A stretch of DNA of 64,000 nt from Kibdelosporangium banguiense (GTDB lineage: Bacteria; Actinomycetota; Actinomycetes; Mycobacteriales; Pseudonocardiaceae): assembly GCF_017876405.1 (NCBI RefSeq), contig NZ_JAGINW010000001.1:11297203-11361202 (forward strand), in the 5' to 3' direction. The position numbers and the translations under genes are program-made. Numbering within the stretch: the stretch's first letter is position 1; each line of letters starts with the position of its first letter. The notes beneath the pieces are model-generated. The model searched no databases and was not told where the DNA came from. It saw nothing but the letters and a program-made list of their open reading frames with translations. Positions 1 to 8,486 of the stretch are shown here, one piece after another.

Positions 1-2157
1 ATAGTCGGGGCAGCAGCCGCAGTCCTCATCGTTCCACTCATCCCGGCAATTTCGGCATCGCCTGCCGCCGCGGCACCACCTGCCTCGGCCGCACCGAGCG
101 ATATCAGACATCTGACCCGGGAACCTTCCACAATCAACGGGGTGAAGGTAGAAACTCCCCAACGCTACGAGGCCAGGACCACGCAGCGCAGGGCCGCCGC
201 GGCGGCCGCGACGCCGCCTGTGGGCACGGTCCGGCAGTGGCTGGGATTGGACGACACCACCGGAAGCGCGTACCGCAAGGATTACACGCTGCGTGGTGTC
301 GGCCAAAAGATCGAGGTCTGGGTCGCCAACGACCGGGCGTACCCGGCGGGTGACTGCCGCGCGCAGATCCCCGGATCGACCGACGTCACCGACGCGCAGG
401 TCGCCGATCTGATCAACGAGTTCGACAACAACATGTTCCCCAAGGAGACGTCGGCATTCTCGACGCCACCCGACCGGGACGGCAGCCACGCCACTATCGC
501 GGGTGATTTCACCGGCGATGGCGACAAAACGGTCACATTGATCGACAACGTCCGGGATGACAACTTCTATGACTTCCCGGCGCACCCGACGCAGATCGCC
601 GGTTTCTTCTCGGCGTTCTTCAACGAGGTGTTCGACCGCAACGTGATGACCATTGACGCCTTCGACTGGGCGCACCGTACCGGTGCCAATCCGGTCGACG
701 CGCCGACCAACGACCTGTGCACCAGCAGGCCGGCCCGGCCGCGTCTCTACGAAGGCGTGTTCGCCCACGAATGGCAGCACCTGCTGCATTACTACACCGA
801 CCCGTTCGAAGGTAACTGGATCAACGAGGGCCTGTCGGACTTCGCACAGACCCTGGTCGGTTACGTCGACGGCAAGGCGACCGTGTTCGACCGCGGCGCC
901 GACAGCCACCTGTACTGCTTCCAGGGCTTCGGCATCGTGCAGACACCGTTCAACACCAACCCGCGAGACTGCGGCGGTCCGGAGAACTCGCTGAACCTGT
1001 GGGGCGACGGCGACAACCCGAACGCCGTGCTCGCCGACTACGGCATCGCCTACTCGTTCATGCTTTTCCTCTACGACCGGTACGGCCTGGACATCATGTC
1101 CAAGCTGCACCGCGACGGGGCCAAGCAGGGCCTGGCGAGCCTGGACGCGGCGCTGGACGCCGAAGGCGCGCCGGACATGTACAAGGTCCTGCACGACTTC
1201 CAGTCGATGGCGCTGCTGGACAAGATCGTCGAGTCCAGGCACGGCATCGTGCTCGGTGTCGACAAGAAGCGGGTCACCACGCCGAGCCTGCGCTCGACGC
1301 TGAACCTGGCCAACACCACCCTCAACCGGACGCCGGGTGCGGCCCCCAACGGCGCGGACTACGTGCCGTTGCAGGGGGCGGACAAGAAGGTGATCCCAGG
1401 GTGGAACCTGCGGTCGTTGTCCTTCGAGGGAGCCAAGACGCTCCCGTCGCTGCCACTGAAGTGGACCAGCGTCACCAACGACGCTGACCGTCCAGGCAAC
1501 GCGGTGTTGTGGTCCGGCGACGGCAACAACACCAACGCCACCGCGGTCTTGTCCGTGACCGTCCCGACGGCCGACCCGACGCTGCGCTTCCTCGCGAAGT
1601 ACGGCGCCGAGTTCGGATTCGACTACGGCTACGTGGTCGTCTCCACCGACGGCGGCGCGACCTACACACCCGTCGCCGGGGACAAGACCGTCCCCGCGCC
1701 GCTCGGCCCCGGCCTGAACGGCACGACGGCCGGTTTCCAGCCGCACACGTTCAACCTGTCCGCATACGCCGGACAGACCGTGCTGCTCGGTTTCCAGTAC
1801 GTCAGCGACGGTGGCGTCAACGAAGGCGGCCTGAAGATCGACGACGTCACCCTCGGTGGCGCGGCGGTCAGCGACGGTGCCAACATCGCCGCGTTCAAGT
1901 CCCCGACGCAGATCCGCCCGACCCCGGTGCACAACTGGAACGTCAAGCTGATCGGCATCAACGAGAAGTACTCGTTCGCCCTGCAGCTCGAGTCGAACGG
2001 CAAGTCCACGATCAACCTCAACCGCACCCAGCTGCTGCTGATGTCGGCATTCCCGACAGTGGTCGCGGTCGTGGCCTACGACGAGCCGACTGAGCAGGTC
2101 GCGCAGTACGCGCCGTACAAGTTGACGGCCAACGGCGTGGTGCAGCCAGGCGGCTGA
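1..2157 (+). CDS. Secreted zinc metalloprotease, immune inhibitor A (M6)-like, 5' end missing
   Basis: The reading frame is open from the first base. It begins with a hydrophobic Ala/Val/Leu/Ile stretch and an Ala-rich cleavage-like region, so the window starts inside a signal peptide and the true start lies outside. GTG at 142 is in frame but would discard the signal. The zinc motif HEWQH (about base 770), followed by a downstream Glu in NEGLSDF, marks a gluzincin-type metallopeptidase. The C-terminal half (bases 1380-1860) looks like the jelly-roll/MAM-type domain that follows the catalytic domain in immune inhibitor A-like proteases. It is probably an exported protease acting on extracellular protein. 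A strong terminator follows. The family is inferred from motif and layout; another HExxH clan is possible. Confidence 0.75.
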   Translation: MVGAAAAVLIVPLIPAISASPAAAAPPASAAPSDIRHLTREPSTINGVKVETPQRYEARTTQRRAAAAAATPPVGTVRQWLGLDDTTGSAYRKDYTLRGVGQKIEVWVANDRAYPAGDCRAQIPGSTDVTDAQVADLINEFDNNMFPKETSAFSTPPDRDGSHATIAGDFTGDGDKTVTLIDNVRDDNFYDFPAHPTQIAGFFSAFFNEVFDRNVMTIDAFDWAHRTGANPVDAPTNDLCTSRPARPRLYEGVFAHEWQHLLHYYTDPFEGNWINEGLSDFAQTLVGYVDGKATVFDRGADSHLYCFQGFGIVQTPFNTNPRDCGGPENSLNLWGDGDNPNAVLADYGIAYSFMLFLYDRYGLDIMSKLHRDGAKQGLASLDAALDAEGAPDMYKVLHDFQSMALLDKIVESRHGIVLGVDKKRVTTPSLRSTLNLANTTLNRTPGAAPNGADYVPLQGADKKVIPGWNLRSLSFEGAKTLPSLPLKWTSVTNDADRPGNAVLWSGDGNNTNATAVLSVTVPTADPTLRFLAKYGAEFGFDYGYVVVSTDGGATYTPVAGDKTVPAPLGPGLNGTTAGFQPHTFNLSAYAGQTVLLGFQYVSDGGVNEGGLKIDDVTLGGAAVSDGANIAAFKSPTQIRPTPVHNWNVKLIGINEKYSFALQLESNGKSTINLNRTQLLLMSAFPTVVAVVAYDEPTEQVAQYAPYKLTANGVVQPGG

Positions 2158-2168
2158 TCCTCGCGATC

Positions 2169-2210
2169 ACACACCAAGGCCCCCGCAGCGTTGCGGGGGC
2201 CTTGGTGTGT
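2169..2210 (+). terminator. Rho-independent terminator after the metalloprotease gene
   Basis: A perfect 19-bp inverted repeat (arms 2169-2187 and 2192-2210) with a 4-nt GCGT loop starts 11 bases after the protease stop codon. The stem is GC-rich and there is no long U tract, as is usual in actinomycetes. It may also stop leftward transcription from the HPr gene, which ends at 2250. Confidence 0.85.
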
Positions 2211-2249
2211 CAGGACAACGGCTAGGGGTCCGTATTCACTGACCGATAT

Positions 2250-2534
2250 TCAGCTTGCGGCGGGCTCCTCGGCGTCGAGGTCGCGGGCGAGCAGGGCTGC
2301 CAGCTCCGAGAGAGCGGCGTCGGCGCCGTCGCCGTCCGCGGTGAGCTCGACTTCCTCATCATGCTTAACGCCCAGCGCCATCACCGCGAGAATGCTCGCG
2401 GCCGGCACAGGTTTGCCACCGGTCCGGCCGATCGTGACCTGGACGGGCTGCTTGGCGGCGGCTTGGACGAACAGGCCGGCGGGACGGGCGTGCAGGCCGA
2501 CCGAGGACCCGATCTTCACGCGGATGGTCGCCAA
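2250..2534 (-). CDS. ptsH: Phosphocarrier protein HPr
   Basis: HPr carries phosphate from enzyme I to the EIIA domains of PTS sugar transporters in the cytoplasm. The 94-aa product shows GLHARPA, which places the phosphorylatable histidine at residue 15 as in known HPr proteins, and a Ser in PAASILAVMALG at the usual regulatory-serine position. The chosen start is TTG at 2534, with AGAGGAG a few bases upstream. It gives the standard HPr length and numbering; a longer frame upstream would add about 22 unrelated residues. The gene lies beside the DeoR regulator and the PTS operon but is separated from the regulator by about 100 bp, so it has its own promoter region. Enzyme I (ptsI) is not in the window. 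Confidence 0.92.
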   Translation of the reverse strand: MATIRVKIGSSVGLHARPAGLFVQAAAKQPVQVTIGRTGGKPVPAASILAVMALGVKHDEEVELTADGDGADAALSELAALLARDLDAEEPAAS

Positions 2535-2586
2535 TGTCGCTCCTCTGTCGCGAGAGCTGTAGAGAAGCCCACGGTAACCACACCCC

Positions 2587-2639
2587 ATGTGGTTAAGCAA
2601 GGGTTACGGGTGGGTTTAGTTGGTTTTAAGTGGTTAAGC
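2587..2639. promoter_or_regulatory. Candidate control region upstream of ptsH
   Basis: This AT-richer stretch between ptsH and the DeoR-type gene holds a 10-nt direct repeat GTGGTTAAGC (2589-2598 and 2630-2639) and the octamer GTTGGTTT (2619-2626). The same octamer, in inverted form, occurs in the deoR-fruK intergenic region. A shared site would put ptsH under the same repressor. This is inference from the motif only. Confidence 0.4.
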
Positions 2640-3395
2640 TTGGACGACCCTGGGGCCGGCAGCCGCGATCTCGGCGGCAACCTCGCCGTCGATGCTGCCG
2701 TCGGTAATGAACGTGTCGATGTCGCTCAGATCGGCGAACCGGGAGAAGTGGTCGTTGCCGACCTTCGTGTGGTCGGCAAGCAGCACGCACCGGCGCCCAC
2801 TGGCGATCGCGGCACGCTTGACCATGGCCTCCGCAGGGTCCGGCGTTGTCAGTCCACGATCGACAGAGACCCCGTTCGTCGCGATGAACACGACCTCCAC
2901 AAACGTGTCGCGCAGCGCCTGCAATGCCCACGCGTCAACGGAAGCGAGCGTCCGACTGCGGAGCCGGCCACCGACCAGCATGACCGTCACATTTGGACGG
3001 GTGATCAGCGTGAGCGCGATGTTCACCGAGTGCGTCACGATCGTCAGCTCGCGATCCACCGGCAACGCGTCCGCCAGGCGCGCGGTGGTCGTACCGGCGT
3101 CCAGCATGATCGTTCCGGAGTCGGGCAACTCGGCCAGGGCGGCCTTGGCGATCCGGTCCTTCTCGTCGGTCATCACGGTTTCCCGGACCGACAGCGCGGG
3201 CTCGAAACCCAGGCGTTCCACCGGAATGGCGCCGCCGTGCACGCGGCGCAGCACCCCGTGCCGCTCCAGCACAGTCAGGTCCCGCCGGATGGTCTCCGTG
3301 GTCACATCGAACTCCTCGGCCAGCGCGGCGACGTCCACCCGCCCCTTGACCCTGGCGCGTTCGAGGATCACCTGCTGCCGTTCCTCCGCGTACAT
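2634..3395 (-). CDS. DeoR/GlpR-family transcriptional repressor of the PTS locus
   Basis: The 253-aa protein has an N-terminal DeoR-type winged helix-turn-helix (residues about 5-57; TTETIRRDLTVLERHGVLRRVHGGA is diagnostic, with the recognition helix in TIRRDL). A DeoRC sugar-phosphate sensor domain follows, containing DAGTTT and the GG..R motif. Such proteins repress sugar PTS or kinase operons and are released by a phosphorylated sugar. The gene is divergent from the kinase gene across about 110 bp that hold a 9-bp inverted repeat, the obvious operator. Fructose 1-phosphate or a polyol phosphate is the likely inducer, by analogy to FruR-type DeoR proteins. Confidence 0.9.
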   Translation of the reverse strand: MYAEERQQVILERARVKGRVDVAALAEEFDVTTETIRRDLTVLERHGVLRRVHGGAIPVERLGFEPALSVRETVMTDEKDRIAKAALAELPDSGTIMLDAGTTTARLADALPVDRELTIVTHSVNIALTLITRPNVTVMLVGGRLRSRTLASVDAWALQALRDTFVEVVFIATNGVSVDRGLTTPDPAEAMVKRAAIASGRRCVLLADHTKVGNDHFSRFADLSDIDTFITDGSIDGEVAAEIAAAGPRVVQA

Positions 3396-3406
3396 GATGT
3401 GACTTT

Positions 3407-3453
3407 ATGTTGGTTACTGCCCGTCAGCAACACAGCCCCTTGCAAACCAACAT
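3407..3453. promoter_or_regulatory. Inverted repeat, probable DeoR-type operator
   Basis: ATGTTGGTT (3407-3415) and AACCAACAT (3445-3453) form a perfect 9-bp inverted repeat with about 38 bp between centres, in the divergent promoter region of the repressor and the kinase operon. Widely spaced half-sites are typical of DeoR-family oligomers. A similar GTTGGTTT element precedes ptsH. Confidence 0.6.
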
Positions 3454-3509
3454 GAACACATGCACAATCACTTAAACCCAACTCCGGGGCCATGGAGGTG
3501 AACGCGAGC

Positions 3510-4454
3510 GTGTTCGTCACGGTGACGGCAAACCCGAGCATCGACCGGACGGTCGAGGTAGGCGCGCTCGTGCGAGGCGGCCTGCATCGTGCCACCGCCG
3601 TGCACGTCCAGCCCGGCGGCAAGGGCATCAACGTCGCAAGAGCGTTGGTGTGCAACGGAATCAAGGCACGCGCGGTCGTACCGGCCGGCGGCGCCGAAGG
3701 CGAGCAGCTGATCAGCCTGCTCAGTGACTACTCCATCGAGGTCGTGCGGGTCGCCGCACTCGGCCCGGTCCGGATGAACGTCAGCGTGATCGAGCCCGAC
3801 GCCACGGTCACCAAGCTGAACGAACCCGGCGCGCGACTGACCGCGGCCGAGGCCAAAGCCCTTGCCGACGCGGTGATCAACGCGTCGCACGACGCGTCGT
3901 GGGTGGTCCTCGCGGGCAGCCTGCCCCCGGGCGTCTCCCCCGACTTCTACGCCGAGCTGATCCACCGGCTGGCCAACGACGACGTCCACGTCGCCGTGGA
4001 CACCAGCGGACCGGCTCTGCGCGCCGCGGTGTCCGCGGGACCCGCGCTCATCAAACCCAACCACCACGAGCTCGAAGAAGCCGTGCAGAGTCCACTGTCG
4101 ACGGTCGACGACGTGATCAGCGCGGCCCAGCAGCTCCGGAATCTGGGGGCCCAGGCCGTTCTGGCCAGCCTCGGCCGGGACGGCGCGGTGCTTGTGGACA
4201 GTGAGGGCGTCTGGCACGCGGAGGCACCCGTTGTACTGGCACGAAGCTCGGTCGGGGCCGGTGACTCGATGCTCGCCGGTTTCCTGGCCGCGGGAGGGAA
4301 AGGCAAGCAGGCGCTGGTATCCGGGGTGGCGTGGGGTGCCGCAGCGGTGTCGTTGCCGGGCAGCACCATGCCGAGACCGGACGACCTCCGGCCGCATCTG
4401 GTCGAGGTGCATCCGAGGATCACGACAGGCCGGGAACTTCGCGGGGACAACTGA
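3510..4454 (+). CDS. fruK: PfkB-family sugar-phosphate kinase, 1-phosphofructokinase-like
   Basis: The 314-aa protein opens with VTVTANPSIDRTVEV, contains GGKGINVARAL (substrate-binding GGK) and ends with the PfkB signature SVGAGDSMLAGFLA, whose Asp is the catalytic base. These are hallmarks of FruK/LacC kinases that phosphorylate fructose 1-P, fructose 6-P or tagatose 6-P with ATP. I chose GTG 3510 because GGAGG lies 11 nt upstream and the protein then begins as family members do; ATG 3492 in the same frame would overlap that ribosome site. It heads the operon with EIIC, EIIB, EIIA and a dehydrogenase. Because the permease is of the mannitol type, the true substrate may be a ketose 6-phosphate rather than fructose 1-P. 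Confidence 0.87.
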   Translation: MFVTVTANPSIDRTVEVGALVRGGLHRATAVHVQPGGKGINVARALVCNGIKARAVVPAGGAEGEQLISLLSDYSIEVVRVAALGPVRMNVSVIEPDATVTKLNEPGARLTAAEAKALADAVINASHDASWVVLAGSLPPGVSPDFYAELIHRLANDDVHVAVDTSGPALRAAVSAGPALIKPNHHELEEAVQSPLSTVDDVISAAQQLRNLGAQAVLASLGRDGAVLVDSEGVWHAEAPVVLARSSVGAGDSMLAGFLAAGGKGKQALVSGVAWGAAAVSLPGSTMPRPDDLRPHLVEVHPRITTGRELRGDN

Positions 4455-4484
4455 ACGCACAGCGAGCAACAGGAAGTGTCGACG

Positions 4485-5585
4485 ATGACAAAGACTGACG
4501 ACGCGCCGAGCAAGGCGCACCAGCTCCGCGCCTCCGTGCAACGCTTCGGCGGGCACCTCGCCGGCATGGTGATGCCCAACATCGGCGCCTTCATCGCCTG
4601 GGGCTTGATCACCGCACTGTTCATCCCGACCGGCTGGACACCCAACGCCCAGCTGGCCGAACTCGTCGATCCGATGATCAAGATCCTGCTGCCGGTGCTG
4701 ATCGGTTACACCGGCGGCCGGCTGGTGCACGGGCAGCGCGGAGCCGTGGTCGGTGCCGTGGCCACAGTCGGTATCGCTGTCGGCGCGGACATCCCGATGT
4801 TCCTCGGCGCCATGCTCATCGGCCCGCTCACCGCGTTCCTGCTGAAGCTGTGGGACAACTCGGTCGGCACGAAGGTCGGCGCCGGCTTCAAGATGCTGGT
4901 GGACAACTTCAGCGCAGGCATCATCGGCGGCGCGATGGCCGTGGTCGGCTCGATCGCCATCGGCCCGGTCGTCGAGGGCATCACCAAGGCGCTGGGCAAC
5001 GGCGTGCAGTTCCTGCTGGACGCCGGGCTGCTGCCACTGGTGTCGATCATCGTGGAACCGGCCAAGGTGCTGTTTCTCAACAACGCCATCAACCACGGCG
5101 TGCTGTCCCCGCTCGGCGTGACGCACTCGGCCGAGACCGGCAAGGCGATCGAGTTCCTGATCGAGCCCAACCCCGGTCCCGGTCTGGGAATCCTGCTCGC
5201 GATCACCCTGTTCGGCGTGAAGGCCATGCGGTCCACCGCACCCGGCGCGATCGTGATCCAGTTCCTCGGCGGCATCCACGAGATCTACTTCCCGTACATC
5301 CTGGCGGCCCCGCGGCTGATCCTGGCTGCCATCGCCGGTGGCGCGGCCGGCGTGTTCGTCTTCAGCATCACCGGTGCCGGACTGATCGCCTCGCCGTCGC
5401 CGGGCAGTATCTTCGCGGTCCTCGCCGTGACACCGAAGGGCGGATACCTCGGCGTCATAGCGGGTATCGCCATCTCGGCAGCAGTGTCCTTCGTGATCGC
5501 CGCACTGCTGATGAAGTTCGGCCGGGGCAACAAGGAGGCCGAACGCGAACAGCAGATCGCGGGCGGCGGCACAGTCAAGTCCTGA
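4485..5585 (+). CDS. mtlA: PTS mannitol-type EIIC permease
   Basis: This 366-aa integral membrane protein matches the EIIC half of mannitol permeases: VQRFGGHLAGMVMPNIGAF at the N-terminus, NNAINHGVLSPLG, and the conserved GIHEIYFPYIL loop involved in sugar binding. It forms the sugar channel and accepts phosphate onto the sugar from EIIB. The protein stops after the last helix with a short charged tail; EIIB and EIIA are separate genes here, whereas E. coli MtlA is a CBA fusion. ATG 4485 has AGGAAG 8 nt upstream and is preferred to GTG 4476. Mannitol is the family's usual substrate, but other polyols are possible. Confidence 0.88.
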   Translation: MTKTDDAPSKAHQLRASVQRFGGHLAGMVMPNIGAFIAWGLITALFIPTGWTPNAQLAELVDPMIKILLPVLIGYTGGRLVHGQRGAVVGAVATVGIAVGADIPMFLGAMLIGPLTAFLLKLWDNSVGTKVGAGFKMLVDNFSAGIIGGAMAVVGSIAIGPVVEGITKALGNGVQFLLDAGLLPLVSIIVEPAKVLFLNNAINHGVLSPLGVTHSAETGKAIEFLIEPNPGPGLGILLAITLFGVKAMRSTAPGAIVIQFLGGIHEIYFPYILAAPRLILAAIAGGAAGVFVFSITGAGLIASPSPGSIFAVLAVTPKGGYLGVIAGIAISAAVSFVIAALLMKFGRGNKEAEREQQIAGGGTVKS

Positions 5586-5601
5586 AAGGAGTTTCGCAGC
5601 G

Positions 5602-5910
5602 ATGAGCAGCATCGAGGGTTCGGCGATCAAGAAGGTCGTGATCGCCTGCGACGCGGGCATGGGAAGCAGTGTGATGGTGGCCTCCCAGCTCGCCAAGCGG
5701 CTCAAGCCCTACAAGGTCGCCGTGACCCACACCCCGGTCAACGAGATCCCGGCCGACGCGGATGTCGTGCTGTGCCAGACGACTCTGCTCGCCCGGGCGC
5801 GCAAGACGACCGGTGAGACCGTGGTCCTCGGTTTCCAGAGCTTCCTCGGCGACCCGGTTTTCGACCAGGTAGAGGCTGTGATCCGGGACGGTGGGTCCCT
5901 TGCCGACTGA
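5602..5910 (+). CDS. PTS mannitol-type EIIB component
   Basis: The 102-aa cytoplasmic protein contains ACDAGMGSSVM near its N-terminus; Cys16 is the phosphorylated residue of mannitol-type EIIB. It takes phosphate from EIIA and passes it to the sugar bound by EIIC. An AAAGGAG ribosome site precedes the ATG. It lies 16 bp after EIIC and overlaps the EIIA gene by 20 bp, implying coupled translation of the three PTS parts. Confidence 0.9.
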   Translation: MSSIEGSAIKKVVIACDAGMGSSVMVASQLAKRLKPYKVAVTHTPVNEIPADADVVLCQTTLLARARKTTGETVVLGFQSFLGDPVFDQVEAVIRDGGSLAD

Positions 5911-6361
5911 GCGCGCCACGCTGCTCTCCGCCGAGGGCGTCCACCTCGGCCGCACCGCGACCGGCAAGAAGGACGCGATCGACCAGGTCGGTCGCGCCCT
6001 GCTGGACATCGGCGCGGTCGAGGCGGGCTACCTCGCGGCAATGCACGAACGCGAGGCGTCGGTCTCGACATTCATCGGCGAGGGCGTCGCGATTCCTCAT
6101 GGGACAGACAAGTCCCGCGAGTACGTACTGCGGACTTCCCTTGTCGTGCTGCAGTTCCCGGACGGAGTGGACTGGGGCGAAGGCAACCAGGCCAAGCTCT
6201 GCGTAGGCATCGCGGCCAACGGCACCGAACAGGTCGGGATCCTCTCGTCGCTGGCGATGATCCTGATGGACTCCGAGAAGGCGGCGCAGCTGCGCGACGC
6301 CCAGGACACGGACACAGTGCTGGGCCTGTTGCACACAATGGACGAGGAGAACGACACGTGA
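5891..6361 (+). CDS. PTS mannitol/fructose-type EIIA component
   Basis: The 156-aa protein has the EIIA (mtl/fru) fold signature IGEGVAIPHGT, with the phosphorylated His at about residue 70, which receives phosphate from HPr. The start could be GTG 5891 or TTG 5900 inside the overlap with EIIB; the longer form is given. The last codons overlap the dehydrogenase gene by 4 bp (GTGA). Confidence 0.9.
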   Translation: MGPLPTERATLLSAEGVHLGRTATGKKDAIDQVGRALLDIGAVEAGYLAAMHEREASVSTFIGEGVAIPHGTDKSREYVLRTSLVVLQFPDGVDWGEGNQAKLCVGIAANGTEQVGILSSLAMILMDSEKAAQLRDAQDTDTVLGLLHTMDEENDT

Positions 6362-7398
6362 AGGTCGCGCGCTTCTACGCGCCCGGGGACATCCGGATCG
6401 AGCAGGCACCGGAGCCGTCGCCCGGCAGCCAGGAGCTCAAGATCAAGGTGCACAACTGTTCCACGTGCGGAACCGACCTGAAGATCTTCAGGCACGGTCA
6501 CCACCACATCGACCCACCCCGCGTGATCGGCCACGAAATAGCCGGTGAAGTAGTAGAAGTTGGCTCCGAAGTGGACGGCTGGACACCGGGCGATCGTGTC
6601 CAGGTGATCGCCGCGATCCCCTGCGGCGAATGCCCGGACTGCAAGCGCGGCTGGATGACCATCTGCCCGAACCAGCGCTCAATGGGCTACCACTACGACG
6701 GCGGCTTCGCGGAGTACATGACCGTCCCGCACGCTGTGCTCAAAGTGGACGGTCTCAACCGAATCCCCGATTCGTTGTCCTACGCCGAAGCCTCAGTGGC
6801 CGAACCCTTCGCCTGCGTCCTCAACGGACAGGAACTGGCCCGGGTGGGCGAGGGCGACACAGTCGTGGTCGTGGGGGCGGGCCCAATCGGCTGCCTGCAC
6901 GTGCGACTGGCCCGCTCGCGTGGTGCGGAAGCAGTCTACTTGGTCGAACTCTCCCGCCAGCGCCTGGAAATGGCCGCCGCCCTGGTCAAATCGGACGCGG
7001 CGATCTGCGCGGCGGACGCCGACCCCACCGAAGAGATCATGCGCCTGACCGACGGCCGCGGCGCCGACGTGGTGATCACGGCGGCCGCAGCAGGCAAAGC
7101 CCAGGAAGAAGCCCTGAAAATGGCCGCCCGCCGAGGCCGGATCAGCTTCTTCGGCGGCCTGCCCAAAGACAACCCGGTCATCGCCTGCGACTCAAACCTG
7201 GTCCACTACCGAGAACTCACCATCGTCGGCGCCAACGGCTCCAGCCCAGACCACAACAAACGAGCCCTCGACCTGATCGCATCAGGCGCCGTCCCCGTCG
7301 ACGACCTCATCACCCACCGCATGCCCCTCGACGGAGTCCTCGACGCAATCCACACAGTCAGCACCGGCGAGGCAATCAAGGTGACAATCGAACCATAA
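6358..7398 (+). CDS. Zinc-dependent medium-chain dehydrogenase, polyol-phosphate type
   Basis: The 346-aa MDR-family protein has a catalytic-zinc site (CSTCGTD, GHEIAGEV), a structural-zinc cluster of Cys in IPCGECPDCKRGWMTICPNQ, and a Rossmann motif VVVGAGPIGCLH for NAD(P)H. GatD (galactitol-1-phosphate dehydrogenase) and sorbitol dehydrogenases belong here. In the operon it most likely oxidises the polyol phosphate made by the PTS to a ketose phosphate, which the PfkB kinase then phosphorylates. Known mannitol-1-P dehydrogenases (MtlD) belong to a different family, so this is a functional replacement or the sugar is not mannitol. A terminator follows. Confidence 0.85.
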   Translation: MKVARFYAPGDIRIEQAPEPSPGSQELKIKVHNCSTCGTDLKIFRHGHHHIDPPRVIGHEIAGEVVEVGSEVDGWTPGDRVQVIAAIPCGECPDCKRGWMTICPNQRSMGYHYDGGFAEYMTVPHAVLKVDGLNRIPDSLSYAEASVAEPFACVLNGQELARVGEGDTVVVVGAGPIGCLHVRLARSRGAEAVYLVELSRQRLEMAAALVKSDAAICAADADPTEEIMRLTDGRGADVVITAAAAGKAQEEALKMAARRGRISFFGGLPKDNPVIACDSNLVHYRELTIVGANGSSPDHNKRALDLIASGAVPVDDLITHRMPLDGVLDAIHTVSTGEAIKVTIEP

Positions 7399-7416
7399 CC
7401 CGCCTCCATTCAGGTG

Positions 7417-7449
7417 ATCCCGGCGCGAACGGCCCATTCGCGCCGGGAT
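7417..7449 (+). terminator. Terminator of the PTS operon
   Basis: A 13-bp perfect inverted repeat (7417-7429 and 7437-7449) with a 7-nt loop lies 18 bases after the dehydrogenase stop and is followed by TCCCTGTTT. It closes the kinase-PTS-dehydrogenase operon. Confidence 0.75.
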
Positions 7450-7603
7450 TCCCTGTTTCGGCACGCCCCGCCGAAGCGTCCTGGCAGGCGGGGGCAGCGC
7501 CCCTGGACGCGAACCCGGCACGCCAGACCTTCAGGGTTGGTTTCCGTTCGGGGCCACGGGTCTGGGGCGGAATCTTTGGTGTGGGGGTGGGGTTGAGGAG
7601 GGT

Positions 7604-8341
7604 ATGAACGCAACTGCGCGTGGGCGAGTCCGGGTGGAGCAGGGGGCCAAGCGTGTTCGGGTCTATCTCGGTGGGGTGTTGGTCGCCGATACGTTGACCC
7701 CGGTGTTTGTCTGGGAGATTCCTTATTATCCTGCGTACTACATTCCGCGGGAGGATGTTCGGGTCGAACTGATCGGTACGGGTAATACTGATCGTTCGCC
7801 GAGCCGGGGTGAGGCGACTTTGTTCACGGTCAAGGCTGGTGGCAAGGAGGCTGTGGACGCCGCCCGCATCTACGCTGACTCTCCTATTGAGGAGTTGCGG
7901 GGTTTGGTTCGTTTTGACTTCGCGGCGATGGATTCCTGGTTCGAGGAGGATGAGGAGATCTATGTTCATCCTCGAGATCCGTACAAGCGGGTTGACATTC
8001 TGGCGAGTTCGCGGCATGTGCGGGTCAAGATCGACGGTGTGACGGTGGCTGAGTCCCGCAATGCCCGGTTGCTGTTCGAGACCAGTCTGCCGACCAGGTA
8101 TTACCTGCCGAAGACTGCTGTTCGGATGGACCTTCTTGAGCCGAGTGACACCCGTACCGCTTGTCCGTACAAGGGTGAGGCGTCGTACTACTCTGCCAAG
8201 GTCGGCGATCGGATGCACGAGGACGTCGCCTGGTACTACGACACTCCTCTGCCGGAGAGCCAGAAGATCGCCGGGCTGGTCGCTTTTTACAACGAGAAGG
8301 TCGACACCTTTGTGGATGGGGTGCTCCAGCCTAGGCCTTAA
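7604..8341 (+). CDS. Protein with two DUF427 domains
   Basis: The 245-aa protein carries two copies of the DUF427 fold (about residues 10-115 and 120-235). Each has the pattern of a substituted strand followed by YYIPREDV or YYLPKTAV, and the second has CPYKGEASYYS with a conserved Cys. The family is common in actinomycetes and has no established biochemical role. A GAGGAGGG ribosome site precedes the ATG. Codon use differs from neighbours: many GGT, GTT, TCT, CCT and TTG codons and a lower third-position GC, suggesting more recent acquisition or weak codon selection. A long open frame on the other strand over the same bases is a shadow. Confidence 0.8.
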   Translation: MNATARGRVRVEQGAKRVRVYLGGVLVADTLTPVFVWEIPYYPAYYIPREDVRVELIGTGNTDRSPSRGEATLFTVKAGGKEAVDAARIYADSPIEELRGLVRFDFAAMDSWFEEDEEIYVHPRDPYKRVDILASSRHVRVKIDGVTVAESRNARLLFETSLPTRYYLPKTAVRMDLLEPSDTRTACPYKGEASYYSAKVGDRMHEDVAWYYDTPLPESQKIAGLVAFYNEKVDTFVDGVLQPRP

Positions 8342-8486
8342 GCCGAAATGGTGAACTTCCGCGACGGAGTGTCGCCAATACCGCCCTCGTTCGGCCTAAT
8401 CACCTGGTGGTGGACTGAAATTCGGCCTGTTCTGGCCTCTCCCCTCCTAACGTCCGATGTGGAGCGCACGCGAGAAGGGAGTGGTC

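Noticed and set aside
3468..5705. A 745-codon minus-strand frame over fruK and the EIIC gene
   Set aside because: His/Asp/Gly/Gln-rich without any domain; the + strand has kinase and PTS signatures.
7376..8218. A 280-codon minus-strand frame over the DUF427 gene
   Set aside because: The + frame has duplicated DUF427 patterns and a GAGGAGGG ribosome site; the minus frame has neither.
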